Source: an archaeon (GTDB lineage: Archaea; Nanobdellota; Nanobdellia; SCGC-AAA011-G17; GW2011-AR17). From it: 21,344 nt of DNA. The notes beneath the pieces were generated by a model that was given only the letters and a program-made list of their open reading frames with translations, had not been told where the DNA came from and did no database searches. This document shows positions 1-8,121 of the stretch, piece after piece. The DNA lies in assembly GCA_023245975.1 (NCBI GenBank), contig JAHFJF010000003.1:1-21344 (forward strand), written 5' to 3'. Both the position numbers and the translations under genes were made by a program. Every line of letters begins with the position of its first letter. The first letter of the stretch is position 1.

Positions 1-157
1 TGAACAGATTCCTATAAACCAAGGTAGTTTCATTTAAGGCTATAAAGATATTGCTAGATATAAAAACTTTTTGTTTAATTTATTTAATAATGACGTTTTT
101 TATTGCGCAATTTATAAGAGTAATCTTTATATACAATATCAATTTCTTTCTGCTCTT
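1..157 (+). promoter_or_regulatory. Upstream region and TATA-type promoter of aspS
   Basis: The octamer TTTATATA at 126-133 lies 25-32 nt before the ATG at 158, the spacing expected for an archaeal TATA box driving a leaderless transcript. A second TATA-like run sits near 57-66. A 23-codon hydrophobic ORF (90-161) follows it and its stop overlaps the aspS ATG as ATGA; I do not call it a gene. The in-frame extension of aspS back to a TTG at 71 is rejected because it is not AspRS-like. I see no other gene or RNA here. Confidence 0.6.
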
Positions 158-1930
158 ATGAAACGAAGCCATAACTGTGGTGAATTAACCAAGAAAGAGA
201 ACGGCAAGACAGTTACGTTAGATGGCTGGTCTCATTCTAGAAGAGATCATGGCGGAGTTATTTTCATAGACCTAAGAGACAGGTATGGTTTAACTCAGGT
301 AGTTTTCGATCCAAAGCATCAAGAAAAATCACACAAGGCAGCAGAGCATATTTCTAGGGAAGATGTATTGAGGGTAAAGGGCAAGGTTCGGCCAAGAAAA
401 GAAGGGATGGTAAATCCAAATCTTCCTACGGGGGAGATTGAAGTAATCGTTGATGAATTAGAGATTTTAAACAAATCTGAGACTCCTCCGATAGAAATAG
501 ATGATAGGAAATTGGCCTCAGAAGAGTTAAGGATGAAGTACAGGTATCTTGACTTGAGAAGGCCTGCAATGATTAAAAATTTAGTAGTAAGGCACAATGC
601 AGCACAGGCAGCAAGAAAATATTTATCTTCACAGAATTTCTTGGAGATAGAAACTCCATTATTGGTAAGGACAACACCTGGTGGGGCAAGAGTCTACAAG
701 GTTCCTGCAAGAGTCAGCCCTGGCAAATTCTATTCATTGCCAGAAAGCCCGCAATTGTACAAGCAAATCTTGATGGTATCAGGCGTCGACAGGTATTTTC
801 AATTAGCTAGGTGCTTAAGGGATGAGGATTTAAGGGCAGACCGGCAGCCGGAATTCACGCAAATAGATATGGAGATGTCTTTTATTGACGAGGAAGACAT
901 ACAGGCGGTAGTTGAAGGCATGTTAAAAGTCATGTTTAAGGAAGCAATTGGCGTTGAAGTTAAAACCCCGTTCCTAAGAATTACTTACGAGGAAGCTATG
1001 TCAAAATATGGAAGCGACAAGCCAGATATAAGGTTTGGATTGGAGCTTTGCAATGTAACTTCTGAATTAAAAGGGACAAAATTCGCTGTATTCAAGTCAG
1101 TAGTAGACAAGGGCGGTTCTGTTCTCTGCCTTAATGCAAAAGGGTGTGCTAAATTCTCAAGGAACGAGATTGATGAATTAATCAATGTTGCAAAGACATA
1201 CAAGCTGTCAGGCCTGGCATGGGCAAAAGTTACAAATGAAGGGAAGTTAGAGAGTTCTATAACGAAATACTTCACAGAAGCTGAATTGTCGAAATTAGCA
1301 AAGGCGGCTCAGGCAAAGCCGAATGATATGCTTTTATTTGCTGCTGAAGAATTTGAGACAGCAGCCAATGCATTGGGTTTTGTTAGGCTGCATTTGGGAA
1401 AGAAATTAAACTTATTTAAAGATAATGATTACAAATTCCTGTGGGTTACTGAATTTCCATTATTTGAAAAAACAGAAGATGGAAATAGCTGGCAGGCAAA
1501 GCACCATATATTCACAATGCCAAGGCCAGAATCAATGGCTTTTCTAGAGAAGAATCCAGAAAAAGTAAAAGGCAAGCTTTACGATGTTGTTCTTAATGGC
1601 ATAGAGATTGGCGGAGGCTCAATAAGGATTCACCGGAAAGATATACAGGAAAGGGTTTTGAATGTAATTGGAATAAATTATGAAGATGCCACAAAAAAAT
1701 TTGATTTCCTTTTGGAAGCTTTCAGGTATGGTGCTCCCCCTCATGGAGGAATTGCTTTAGGCTTAGACAGGGTTGTTGCCCTGATGTGCGGAAATAACGA
1801 TATCAGGGAAGTAATAGCATTCCCGAAAACTAAAGCTGGGGAATGCCTTATGGATGGCTCTCCGCAAGATTGGACAAATGATTTCTTGAAAGAATTGAAG
1901 TTAAAGCTGGACATAGTCCAGAAAAAATAA
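158..1930 (+). CDS. aspS: Aspartyl-tRNA synthetase, bacterial type (probably non-discriminating Asp/Asn)
   Basis: Charges tRNA-Asp with aspartate in the cytoplasm. From the ATG at 158 the product is 590 residues, the size of bacterial AspRS and much longer than the roughly 430-residue archaeal form. Seen in order: an N-terminal OB-fold anticodon-binding domain (about 1-105), class II motif 2 with RDEDLRADRQPEFTQID (about 221-237), a GAD-type insertion (about 271-411) found only in the bacterial type, and motif 3 GIALGLDR (531-538). His31 in RRDHGG and a Gly in the RKEG turn (residue 83) match positions reported as His31 and Gly82 in the non-discriminating Pseudomonas enzyme, where E. coli has Leu and Lys. 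That suggests it also makes Asp-tRNA-Asn for an amidotransferase (inference). The stop codon directly abuts the stop of the convergent next gene. The bacterial form in an archaeal context suggests old transfer. Confidence 0.95.
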   Translation: MKRSHNCGELTKKENGKTVTLDGWSHSRRDHGGVIFIDLRDRYGLTQVVFDPKHQEKSHKAAEHISREDVLRVKGKVRPRKEGMVNPNLPTGEIEVIVDELEILNKSETPPIEIDDRKLASEELRMKYRYLDLRRPAMIKNLVVRHNAAQAARKYLSSQNFLEIETPLLVRTTPGGARVYKVPARVSPGKFYSLPESPQLYKQILMVSGVDRYFQLARCLRDEDLRADRQPEFTQIDMEMSFIDEEDIQAVVEGMLKVMFKEAIGVEVKTPFLRITYEEAMSKYGSDKPDIRFGLELCNVTSELKGTKFAVFKSVVDKGGSVLCLNAKGCAKFSRNEIDELINVAKTYKLSGLAWAKVTNEGKLESSITKYFTEAELSKLAKAAQAKPNDMLLFAAEEFETAANALGFVRLHLGKKLNLFKDNDYKFLWVTEFPLFEKTEDGNSWQAKHHIFTMPRPESMAFLEKNPEKVKGKLYDVVLNGIEIGGGSIRIHRKDIQERVLNVIGINYEDATKKFDFLLEAFRYGAPPHGGIALGLDRVVALMCGNNDIREVIAFPKTKAGECLMDGSPQDWTNDFLKELKLKLDIVQKK

Positions 1931-3373
1931 TTATTCAGCCGCCCTTTCTGTCACTCCGGCCATTAATGCAACTGCCCCAGTAACATATTTTCTTAATATT
2001 GGCAGATTGTCTATGTTTGTTATTTTTCTAGCTATTACTTTCGGCCTGAAATAAAATGACCTTAATGCATATTTCTGCAAATTCTTTAATTCATTGGATG
2101 TCCTCCCTTGCGGAACAAATACAAGGCTGTGGTCTGAGAAGCCGCCCCAGGTCTGGTAGTTGTCCCATTCAGTGGATTTCATCTCCCCAGTTTCTATTGC
2201 CTGTCTGAACATTTCTGTTCCAGGATATGGAGTGCATATTGTGAACTGCGCCCAGTCTGGGTCAAGTGATTTCGCAAATTCTATCGTTTCCAAGCTCTCT
2301 TCCCGTGTCTCTGTTGGCAATCCAATCATCATAAAAGCCCTTGTTTCTATCCCGGCTTCCCTCGTCCATTTGAAAGCATTTCTTATCTGTTCTACTGTAA
2401 CATCTTTCTTCATCAAATCCAGCAATCTTTGGTTTCCTGATTCAACTCCGAAATGTATCCCCCAGCACCCGGCTTTCTTCATTAGCTTCAGCAGGTCCAA
2501 TGTTACTAGATTAACCCTAGTCATGCAGGACCATCTTATTTTCTCGTGCAGGCCTTCATCTATTATTTTTTTGCATACTTCTTCTGTCCAGCTTCTTTTC
2601 ATTGTGAATGTGTCATCTCTGAATACAATCTCTTTTGCGCCGAAATTTTCAACTAAGTCTTTCATTTCAGCGATTACCCTTTCCGGGGAATTATACCTGT
2701 AAGTCTTCTCGAATACCTTTGAGCAGAATGTGCAGCGATAAGGGCAGCCGCGTGATGTCAATACTATGTAAGCTGGCAGCTTTTTGTAATATGATACAGA
2801 TGGTCTGTAAAGATGCATTCTCAATAAGTTTCTGTCAGGTATTGGTATGCTGTCCAAATCTTGGATCATTTCACGTTCAGGCGTCATTACAGCTTCACCT
2901 TTTTCATTGCGGTAAGCGATTCCCTTGATGTCTGCAAAGCTTTTCTTGTCTTCAACAGCCCTTACTAAGTCCATGAAAGTGAATTCAGCCTCGCCAATGA
3001 CTGCGATGTCAATTTCTGGTACTTCTTTGATTATTTGCATTGCATTGGTAGATGGGTGGGGGCCGCCAACAACAACATTTGTGTTAGGATTAATCCTTTT
3101 CACTAATTTAGCAAGTTCTAGCGTCTGTGTGTACATAACGGTCAGCATCGCAATGCCCACCATCTCAAAATTGCCTTCCTTTAGATGCTGTTCAACATCT
3201 TGAAGAGAGAGGCCTTCGGACTCACAATCCAATATGCTGGCATTATGACCATAATGGTTTAAAGTTGAAGCTATGTATACCAAAGACATAGGTTCTGATC
3301 TTGGTCCCACCTTTTTTCCAAGTTTTTTCCAGTAGCCATTATCCATTGATGGCATTATGAATAATATTTTCAT
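1931..3373 (-). CDS. B12-binding-domain radical SAM protein, paralogue 1
   Basis: 480 residues. The N-terminal part (about 1-145) has the Rossmann-like pattern of a cobalamin-binding domain, with VVGGPHPS at 102-109 and VIGEAE at 125-130, but no DxHxxG motif, as in many class B enzymes. The radical SAM core follows, with the cluster-binding motif C210-x3-C214-x2-C217 (RGCPYRCTFC). Family members use a 4Fe-4S cluster, S-adenosylmethionine and often cobalamin for methylation or rearrangement; the substrate cannot be read here. The C-terminus carries FYFRPKVI, also found in the paralogue at 4758-6170 (FYFRPSKI), so the two share a C-terminal extension as well as the core. The start is supported by a minus-strand TATA-like box at 3399-3406. 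It ends immediately beside the aspS stop with no intervening base. Confidence 0.85.
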   Translation of the reverse strand: MKILFIMPSMDNGYWKKLGKKVGPRSEPMSLVYIASTLNHYGHNASILDCESEGLSLQDVEQHLKEGNFEMVGIAMLTVMYTQTLELAKLVKRINPNTNVVVGGPHPSTNAMQIIKEVPEIDIAVIGEAEFTFMDLVRAVEDKKSFADIKGIAYRNEKGEAVMTPEREMIQDLDSIPIPDRNLLRMHLYRPSVSYYKKLPAYIVLTSRGCPYRCTFCSKVFEKTYRYNSPERVIAEMKDLVENFGAKEIVFRDDTFTMKRSWTEEVCKKIIDEGLHEKIRWSCMTRVNLVTLDLLKLMKKAGCWGIHFGVESGNQRLLDLMKKDVTVEQIRNAFKWTREAGIETRAFMMIGLPTETREESLETIEFAKSLDPDWAQFTICTPYPGTEMFRQAIETGEMKSTEWDNYQTWGGFSDHSLVFVPQGRTSNELKNLQKYALRSFYFRPKVIARKITNIDNLPILRKYVTGAVALMAGVTERAAE

Positions 3374-3398
3374 ATTTATAGAAAATCATGAGGGAGCC

Positions 3399-3450
3399 TA
3401 TTTAAATCTTATGATATAATTTCAAAAAAAGCAAGCAAAAAACTTAATAA
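3399..3450. promoter_or_regulatory. Divergent TATA boxes for the radical SAM gene and the GDT1-type gene
   Basis: Minus strand: TTTAAATA (plus positions 3399-3406), 26-33 nt before the start at 3373. Plus strand: CTTAATAA at 3443-3450, 20-27 nt before the ATG at 3470. Both spacings fit leaderless archaeal transcripts. The 96-base gap holds nothing else that I can see. Confidence 0.5.
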
Positions 3451-3469
3451 TGGGTAAGCCCCTATTTTT

Positions 3470-4054
3470 ATGATGCTTGATGCATTCCTTACTTCATTGT
3501 TCTTAATATTCCTTTCTGAGATAGCTGACAAGACGCAGTTGGTTATATTTGCTTTGTCTCTGCATTACAAGAGTCCATGGCAAGTATTTGCCGGTGCATT
3601 GACTGCGCATGCATTCATGGATGGGATTGCAATATTGATAGGGGCTTACACTGCAATAACAATTCCTGCTAGTACATTGAATTTAGCAATTGGTATTTCA
3701 TTCCTGCTTTTAGGATTGTGGGGTTTTGCAAAGTTTTATTTCTACAAGAAACCGAAGGCAAAAAAGGACAAGAAATTTACTGACATGCCGATTGGTGCAA
3801 TGCTTGCTTCTTTCATGCTTGTAACAATAAGTGAGATGGGTGACAAGTCCCAGATAGCTTCTGGTATTCTTTCAGCAAGTTTCCGTGAGCCTTTATTTGT
3901 ATTTTTAGGTTCTGTCTTCGCATTAGCGTTTGCGATTGGTTTAAACATATTTGTCGGAAGCAGCCTGGCAGAAAAGCTTCCAAGAAGGACTATAAAGATA
4001 TTCACCAGCATCCTTTTCATAATCTTTGGTGTTGTTACGCTGCTGTTTAGGTAA
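3470..4054 (+). CDS. GDT1/TMEM165 family (UPF0016) membrane cation transporter
   Basis: 194 residues, six predicted membrane segments in two homologous halves. Each half has the family signature E-x-G/A-D-K-T/S: E17-I-A-D20-K21-T22 in the first and E122-M-G-D125-K126-S127 in the second. A lysine-rich cytoplasmic loop (about 93-103) separates the halves. Characterised relatives (yeast Gdt1, human TMEM165, bacterial MneA-type and cyanobacterial Mnx proteins) move Mn2+ or Ca2+ out of the cytosol, usually against protons; the ion here is not determined by sequence. A second in-frame ATG follows at 3473. The gene overlaps the convergent ribA by 8 bp at its 3' end and is divergent from the radical SAM gene to its left. 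Confidence 0.9.
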   Translation: MMLDAFLTSLFLIFLSEIADKTQLVIFALSLHYKSPWQVFAGALTAHAFMDGIAILIGAYTAITIPASTLNLAIGISFLLLGLWGFAKFYFYKKPKAKKDKKFTDMPIGAMLASFMLVTISEMGDKSQIASGILSASFREPLFVFLGSVFALAFAIGLNIFVGSSLAEKLPRRTIKIFTSILFIIFGVVTLLFR

Positions 4055-4649
4055 TTAAATGGCCCAGTTTATTTCTTTTGGTATCAAGATATTTTTTATT
4101 GTGGTTATTTGGTTTTACAGTTACTTTTATTCTCTTTATTATCTCTACCCCATTTTTCTTAAGATCATTTAATTTTTCAGGATTATCTGTCATTAATTGT
4201 ATGGATTTTATTTTTAATGATCGTATAATCTCGGCAGCTGCCTTGTACTCCCTTAAATCAGCTTCATAGCCAAGTTTTTTGTTAGCTTCAACAGTATCAA
4301 AGCCTAAATCCTGTAGCGAGTATGCTTTTATTTTGTTAATCAGCCCAATGCCTCTTCCTTCCTGCCGCAGATAGATTAATGCGCCATGTTCTCGTTTTCC
4401 AATGTACTCCAATGCATTTATTAGTTGCTCCCTGCAATCGCATTTTAATGAGCCTAATACATCTCCAGTGAGGCATTCTGAGTGCAGCCTTACCGGCACA
4501 TTAGATTTTCCATTTACATCTCCTTTTATTATTGCCAGGTGTTCTTTTCCTTCTTTTTTATCATAAAACGCAGATATTTTGAAATTACCGAATTTTGAGG
4601 GTAGGTTTGCAGTTGCTACTAATTCTATCTCTTCTAGTGATTTTTTCAC
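4047..4649 (-). CDS. ribA: GTP cyclohydrolase II
   Basis: Opens GTP to 2,5-diamino-6-ribosylamino-4(3H)-pyrimidinone 5'-phosphate, the first step of bacterial-type riboflavin synthesis. 200 residues, a stand-alone RibA without the RibB half. Zinc ligands C59, C70 and C72 lie in SECLTGDVLGSLKCDC; YLRQEGRGIGL (93-103), the VEANKKLGYEADLR stretch (120-133), TDNP (154-157) and the C-terminal YLDTKRNKLGH are all typical. The start is GTG at 4649-4647: an ATG 4 bases upstream is out of frame. A minus-strand TATA-like box at 4673-4680 supports a leaderless or nearly leaderless start. Most archaea use the unrelated type III cyclohydrolase, so the bacterial enzyme again hints at transfer. No other riboflavin gene is visible in the window. 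Confidence 0.93.
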   Translation of the reverse strand: MKKSLEEIELVATANLPSKFGNFKISAFYDKKEGKEHLAIIKGDVNGKSNVPVRLHSECLTGDVLGSLKCDCREQLINALEYIGKREHGALIYLRQEGRGIGLINKIKAYSLQDLGFDTVEANKKLGYEADLREYKAAAEIIRSLKIKSIQLMTDNPEKLNDLKKNGVEIIKRIKVTVKPNNHNKKYLDTKRNKLGHLIT

Positions 4650-4672
4650 GCATTAAAAATAAGTTGATAACT

Positions 4673-4734
4673 TTATATAATTTAAGAACCATTAAGGGAT
4701 TGGTGCTTGTTTACAAAGGCATAAGGTTTAAATA
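4673..4734. promoter_or_regulatory. Divergent TATA boxes for ribA and the second radical SAM gene
   Basis: TTATATAA at 4673-4680 lies 24-31 nt before the ribA GTG on the minus strand. TTTAAATA at 4727-4734 lies 24-31 nt before the ATG at 4758 on the plus strand. Both are AT-rich octamers at the archaeal distance. I see no FMN-riboswitch-like fold between them. Confidence 0.5.
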
Positions 4735-4757
4735 TCGACAATAAAGAAGAATTAAAA

Positions 4758-6170
4758 ATGATTAAGAGTGCATTATTTGTAAATCCATTCCCAAGGCTGG
4801 CCAAGGTGATAATGGAGGCATCCCAGCTTCCTCCGATTGGTTTGGCATATACTGCAGCATTCTTGGAATCTAAAGGAATAAAATGCTGGATTATTGATGC
4901 AAACCTGCTCAAGCTTGATGAGGGAAAAGTATTAGATAAGATAAGGGAATACAAGCCAGATTTAGTTGGGGTCAGTTTCAATATAGCTACAGTAAAGGAA
5001 GCAATATATATCGCTTCAGAATCAAAAAAACTAGGCAAGAGAGTGATAATGGGCGGCCCTTCTTCAAAAGGAGAGCTTAAATCTATTTTAGAAAAATCAG
5101 GCTCAGACTGCATAGTCCGTGGAGAGGGTGAGATAGTAACCTGGAATTTGATAGAAAAGGACTTTGATCTGCCTAATGTAAAGGGCATAGCATATTTAGA
5201 AAATGGCAGTGTTACTTCAACTCCTGAAGAGGAAAAAATAAAGGATGTTGATGCATTGCCATTTCCAGCATACCATCTTTTGCCAGCTTTAGACAAGTAC
5301 CATAATCGATCAAGAAGGCATCCAATAGCGCCCATGGTGACAAGTCGTGGCTGCCCATATGGATGCTCATTTTGCGGCAGCGCCTACACAGGATGGCGTG
5401 CAAGGTCTCCTGAAAATGTTGTAGCAGAGATAGAATACCTGATGAAGAATTTCGGTGTCAGGCAGGTTGACATCCTTGATGATAATTTCACTTTAAAATT
5501 AGATAGGGCAGAGCAAATCTGCGATTTGATAATCGCCAAAAAACTAGATATTTTGATAACTTTTCCAAATGGATTAAGGGCAGACAGGCTGACAGAAAAT
5601 CTAGTGCAAAAGCTTGCTAAGGCAGGCGTGTACAGGACGGGCGTCGGCATAGAGTCTGGCGAGCAGAAAATAGTGGATAATATTAACAAATCATTAAAAT
5701 TAGAGCAGGTAAAATTAGCTCTCGGCTGGCTTAGGAAATACAACATTGTGGCTTTCGGCTATTTTCAGTTTGGATTGCCTGGAGAAACTAAGGAATCAAT
5801 GCAGAAGACAATTGATTTCGCTAAGGAAGCAAATCCGCATTGGGCGAACTTTGGGATAACTACGCCTTTGCCTGGAACTCCGTTGTACAAGGAGCTTCAG
5901 AAACAGGGAAAAGTTAATGTTGCAGAGGATGAAGGGATAGATTCAGGATTTTATTCTGTAAAGTCTGGACATTTCGATACTGGTGATGTCACAATGCAGG
6001 AAGTTATGAGCTTCCAGAAGATGGCATGGAGAAAATTCTATTTCAGGCCAAGCAAGATACTTGATTTGCTAGGAACAATAAAATCTTACCGTGAATTGGA
6101 ATGGACAGTTTCTTTGACATTGCCAATCCTCAAAGGCGTAATTTTTAAGAAGAGCAAAGCTGCAAGCTAA
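4758..6170 (+). CDS. B12-binding-domain radical SAM protein, paralogue 2
   Basis: 470 residues, same layout as the gene at 1931-3373. The N-terminal cobalamin-binding-like domain (about 1-145) has QLPPIGLAYTAAFLES (23-38), VGVSFN (70-75) and MGGPSSKGE (98-106) but no DxHxxG. The radical SAM motif is C199-x3-C203-x2-C206 (RGCPYGCSFC). A conserved GVGIESG segment sits in the core and FYFRPSKI near the C-terminus. The paralogue sits only 1.4 kb away in the opposite orientation, with the GDT1 gene and ribA between. The chemistry is probably SAM/cobalamin-dependent methylation or a ring or C-C rearrangement, but the substrate is unknown. The start is supported by a TATA-like box about 27 nt upstream. 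Confidence 0.85.
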   Translation: MIKSALFVNPFPRLAKVIMEASQLPPIGLAYTAAFLESKGIKCWIIDANLLKLDEGKVLDKIREYKPDLVGVSFNIATVKEAIYIASESKKLGKRVIMGGPSSKGELKSILEKSGSDCIVRGEGEIVTWNLIEKDFDLPNVKGIAYLENGSVTSTPEEEKIKDVDALPFPAYHLLPALDKYHNRSRRHPIAPMVTSRGCPYGCSFCGSAYTGWRARSPENVVAEIEYLMKNFGVRQVDILDDNFTLKLDRAEQICDLIIAKKLDILITFPNGLRADRLTENLVQKLAKAGVYRTGVGIESGEQKIVDNINKSLKLEQVKLALGWLRKYNIVAFGYFQFGLPGETKESMQKTIDFAKEANPHWANFGITTPLPGTPLYKELQKQGKVNVAEDEGIDSGFYSVKSGHFDTGDVTMQEVMSFQKMAWRKFYFRPSKILDLLGTIKSYRELEWTVSLTLPILKGVIFKKSKAAS

Positions 6171-6195
6171 AGTTTTTAAGTTATAAGAATAATGC

Positions 6196-7170
6196 ATGGC
6201 TATGAGTTATGACGCAAGGAAGCCTTATACTAAAGATATAATTGATATGATTTCTTCAACTTGGAAAAACCAATATTGCCGTGTTTCAATGAGTTCTGAT
6301 TATCCTGTTGTTGAAGATTTAGTATTCAGGAAAAAAATCCATACTGATGGTATTGGCACAAAAGGCAAGCTGCATTGGAAAAAGAGGACTTTCAAAGATG
6401 CTGTACAGGATGCCATGGCAATGAACTTGAATGACATGCTGGCATATAAGTCCATTCCATACATGATGAATTGCCATGTTTCAATGCCGCACGATGATAA
6501 CGAGGCGCTTTTTGTGATTGTCAAAGAGCTTGTTAAAGAATGCGAGAAAAGGCATATTGCTTATGTTGGCGGTGAGACGTCTATAATGAATAATTTAGAA
6601 GGTGTTGAAATTAGCATCACAATGGCAGGATATTCTGTTGAGCAAAGAGAGAATAAGGCAAATGTTGGGGACTATATTGTGGGTTTCGAGAGTTCAGGAA
6701 TACATTGCAACGGGTTGACATTGGCAAGATTGGTCTTGGGTGAATTCTATGAAGACCTAACGATTCCCACGACAATTTATTTTGATGATTTATGGTATGA
6801 GATCTACAATGCCAATGCAGTGATTAATGTTACAGGAGGTGCTTTTACAAGGCTTAAGTCTTTATTGGCTAATGACATAGACATCAATATTCCTTATTGG
6901 CATATGCTTGAGCCACAGCAAGTATTCCGTGAGATGGTATATTATGGCAGAGATGAAGTTAGGGTTGATTCTTATCGTATGTATTCTACATTTAATTGCG
7001 GTATTGGATTATTGGCTTTTATGCCTAAAGAGAGAGCTATAGATTTGGTAAGCAAAAAATTGCCATTTAAGGCAGCAATAATAGGGGCAGTTACAGAAGG
7101 TAATGGCAAGGCAATAATCGAATCAAAGTTTACTGGATCTACTATTATAATAGCTACAGCTTTTCCTTAG
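6196..7170 (+). CDS. purM: PurM-like phosphoribosylformylglycinamidine cyclo-ligase (AIR synthase)
   Basis: 324 residues, slightly shorter than the usual 345. AIR synthase closes FGAM to aminoimidazole ribotide with ATP in purine synthesis. Seen: HTDGIGTKG (49-57), a DAMAMNLNDMLA helix (72-83, MAVND in canonical PurM), GGETS (125-129), SSGIHCNG (166-173) and the late STFNCGIG segment, the PurM pattern in the right order. SelD, ThiL and HypE share the fold, but the HTDGIGTKG and GGET blocks favour PurM. No other purine gene is in the window. The start is ATG at 6196 or ATG at 6202; an ATG at 6192 is out of frame. The 3' end overlaps the convergent glycosylase gene by 48 bp, so the last 15 residues of each protein are encoded on opposite strands of the same DNA. 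Confidence 0.85.
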   Translation: MAMSYDARKPYTKDIIDMISSTWKNQYCRVSMSSDYPVVEDLVFRKKIHTDGIGTKGKLHWKKRTFKDAVQDAMAMNLNDMLAYKSIPYMMNCHVSMPHDDNEALFVIVKELVKECEKRHIAYVGGETSIMNNLEGVEISITMAGYSVEQRENKANVGDYIVGFESSGIHCNGLTLARLVLGEFYEDLTIPTTIYFDDLWYEIYNANAVINVTGGAFTRLKSLLANDIDINIPYWHMLEPQQVFREMVYYGRDEVRVDSYRMYSTFNCGIGLLAFMPKERAIDLVSKKLPFKAAIIGAVTEGNGKAIIESKFTGSTIIIATAFP

Positions 7171-7821
7171 CATACATTTTTCACATTTTGGGGCTTTGTT
7201 GCAATATCTTTTAGCATGCTCCACAATTAATGCGTGGTATTCGTTGAATAATTTTGTGTCTTTCTCCAGGTTTTTTTCAAAGAATTCTTTCCAAGAATCA
7301 TAATTACCAAAATCTTTTTCAAATATTCTTAAGAATATTCGCCGAGTGTATGCATCTATTACGAAAGATGGCTTTTCAGCCGCATATAATATTATTGAGT
7401 CGGCAGTTTCAGGGCCTATTCCGTTAATTGCCAATAATTCTTTTCTTAAAACCTCCTTTTCTTTATTTAAGAATTCAGGATTTTTCAGGTAATATTGTGC
7501 AATGAATTTCAATCGTTTTGCTTTTTGGTTGAAATAGCCGGCAGGTCTTATCAATTCCCCGATTTTAGATTCTTTTGCGGCAGCCATTTTTTTGGGTCCT
7601 ATCAAATTTTCTTTGTTAAGGTTATAAATTGCTTTTTCTACATTATTCCATGCGGTATTTTGAGTCAAGATAGCCCCAATAATAATCTCAAACCTATCTT
7701 TTTCATCTTCTGGAGATCCATTATGGTGCTTAGTTTCTAGATTTCCCTTGGATAAAGGCCACCACCCTTGCGGTCCATAAGATTTGTTTAATATATTGAA
7801 AATTTCTTTTAGATAGGTCAT
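7123..7821 (-). CDS. Endonuclease III-related HhH-GPD DNA glycosylase (COG2231/MagIII-like)
   Basis: 232 residues. Removes damaged bases from DNA. The helix-hairpin-helix is LLAINGIGPETADSIILY (129-146) with the catalytic Asp at D156 in VIDAYTRR. Endonuclease III has a Lys after the hairpin glycine (GRKTA), used for the lyase step; here the position is P-E, so a monofunctional glycosylase such as the MagIII 3-methyladenine type is more likely (inference). The early block ILTQNTAWNNVEKA (51-64) and IRPAGYFNQKAKRLK (91-105) are typical of this subfamily. A 4Fe-4S loop closes the protein: C207-x5-C213-x2-C216-x5-C222, with the first spacing one residue shorter than in E. coli Nth. The 3' end overlaps purM by 48 bp. 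Confidence 0.85.
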   Translation of the reverse strand: MTYLKEIFNILNKSYGPQGWWPLSKGNLETKHHNGSPEDEKDRFEIIIGAILTQNTAWNNVEKAIYNLNKENLIGPKKMAAAKESKIGELIRPAGYFNQKAKRLKFIAQYYLKNPEFLNKEKEVLRKELLAINGIGPETADSIILYAAEKPSFVIDAYTRRIFLRIFEKDFGNYDSWKEFFEKNLEKDTKLFNEYHALIVEHAKRYCNKAPKCEKCMLRKSCSYYNSRSSKL

Positions 7822-7854
7822 AATCTAAGAAATAATGAGTATTGTTTATAATGC

Positions 7855-8121
7855 TTATTCTAACATCTCTTCTATTTCTTTTAGCTTTTCTATATTAAGC
7901 TGGTAAGCATCACCATGCTTTGTCCGACCGTATTTCATTACAATTCTTTCTTTTATTAGTTCATCAATTACATCCTTGACAAATCCTATTAAATGTGGTG
8001 GTATTCCAGACTGCAATCGTTCATAAAGTAGATGTCCTTTGCTGAATGCCCTTTTAGTATATAGTTTTCTTATTATCGTTTTCTTTATATTAAGATAATC
8101 CTGCTCATCGATATTTGGCAT
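7855..8121 (-). CDS. Small uncharacterised protein, possible winged-helix fold
   Basis: 88 residues, basic, no Cys and no membrane segment. Helices up to about residue 62 are followed by MKYGRTKHGDAYQL (62-75), which looks like the beta wing of a winged helix, then an acidic C-terminal helix. A similar 'alpha-alpha-alpha-wing' protein would bind DNA, but I do not recognise the family. It is divergent from another HTH gene at 8274, and the intergenic gap between them holds a perfect inverted repeat. A minus-strand TATA-like box at 8143-8150 supports the ATG at 8121 as a leaderless start. Confidence 0.65.
   Translation of the reverse strand: MPNIDEQDYLNIKKTIIRKLYTKRAFSKGHLLYERLQSGIPPHLIGFVKDVIDELIKERIVMKYGRTKHGDAYQLNIEKLKEIEEMLE

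Noticed and set aside
71..157. N-terminal extension of aspS from a TTG at 71
   Set aside because: The extra 29 residues are hydrophobic and not AspRS-like, and the TATA box at 126-133 lies inside them. ATG at 158 gives the standard 590-residue protein.
90..161. 23-codon hydrophobic ORF as a leader peptide of aspS
   Set aside because: It overlaps the aspS TATA box, is AT-rich low-information sequence and has no SD; the ATGA overlap alone is weak evidence.
2160..2702. Plus-strand 180-residue ORF within the first radical SAM gene
   Set aside because: Antisense shadow; the minus strand encodes the CxxxCxxC radical SAM protein.
4682..5335. Minus-strand 217-residue ORF across the radical SAM gene
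   Set aside because: Shadow of the plus-strand gene with clear motifs; no protein features of its own.
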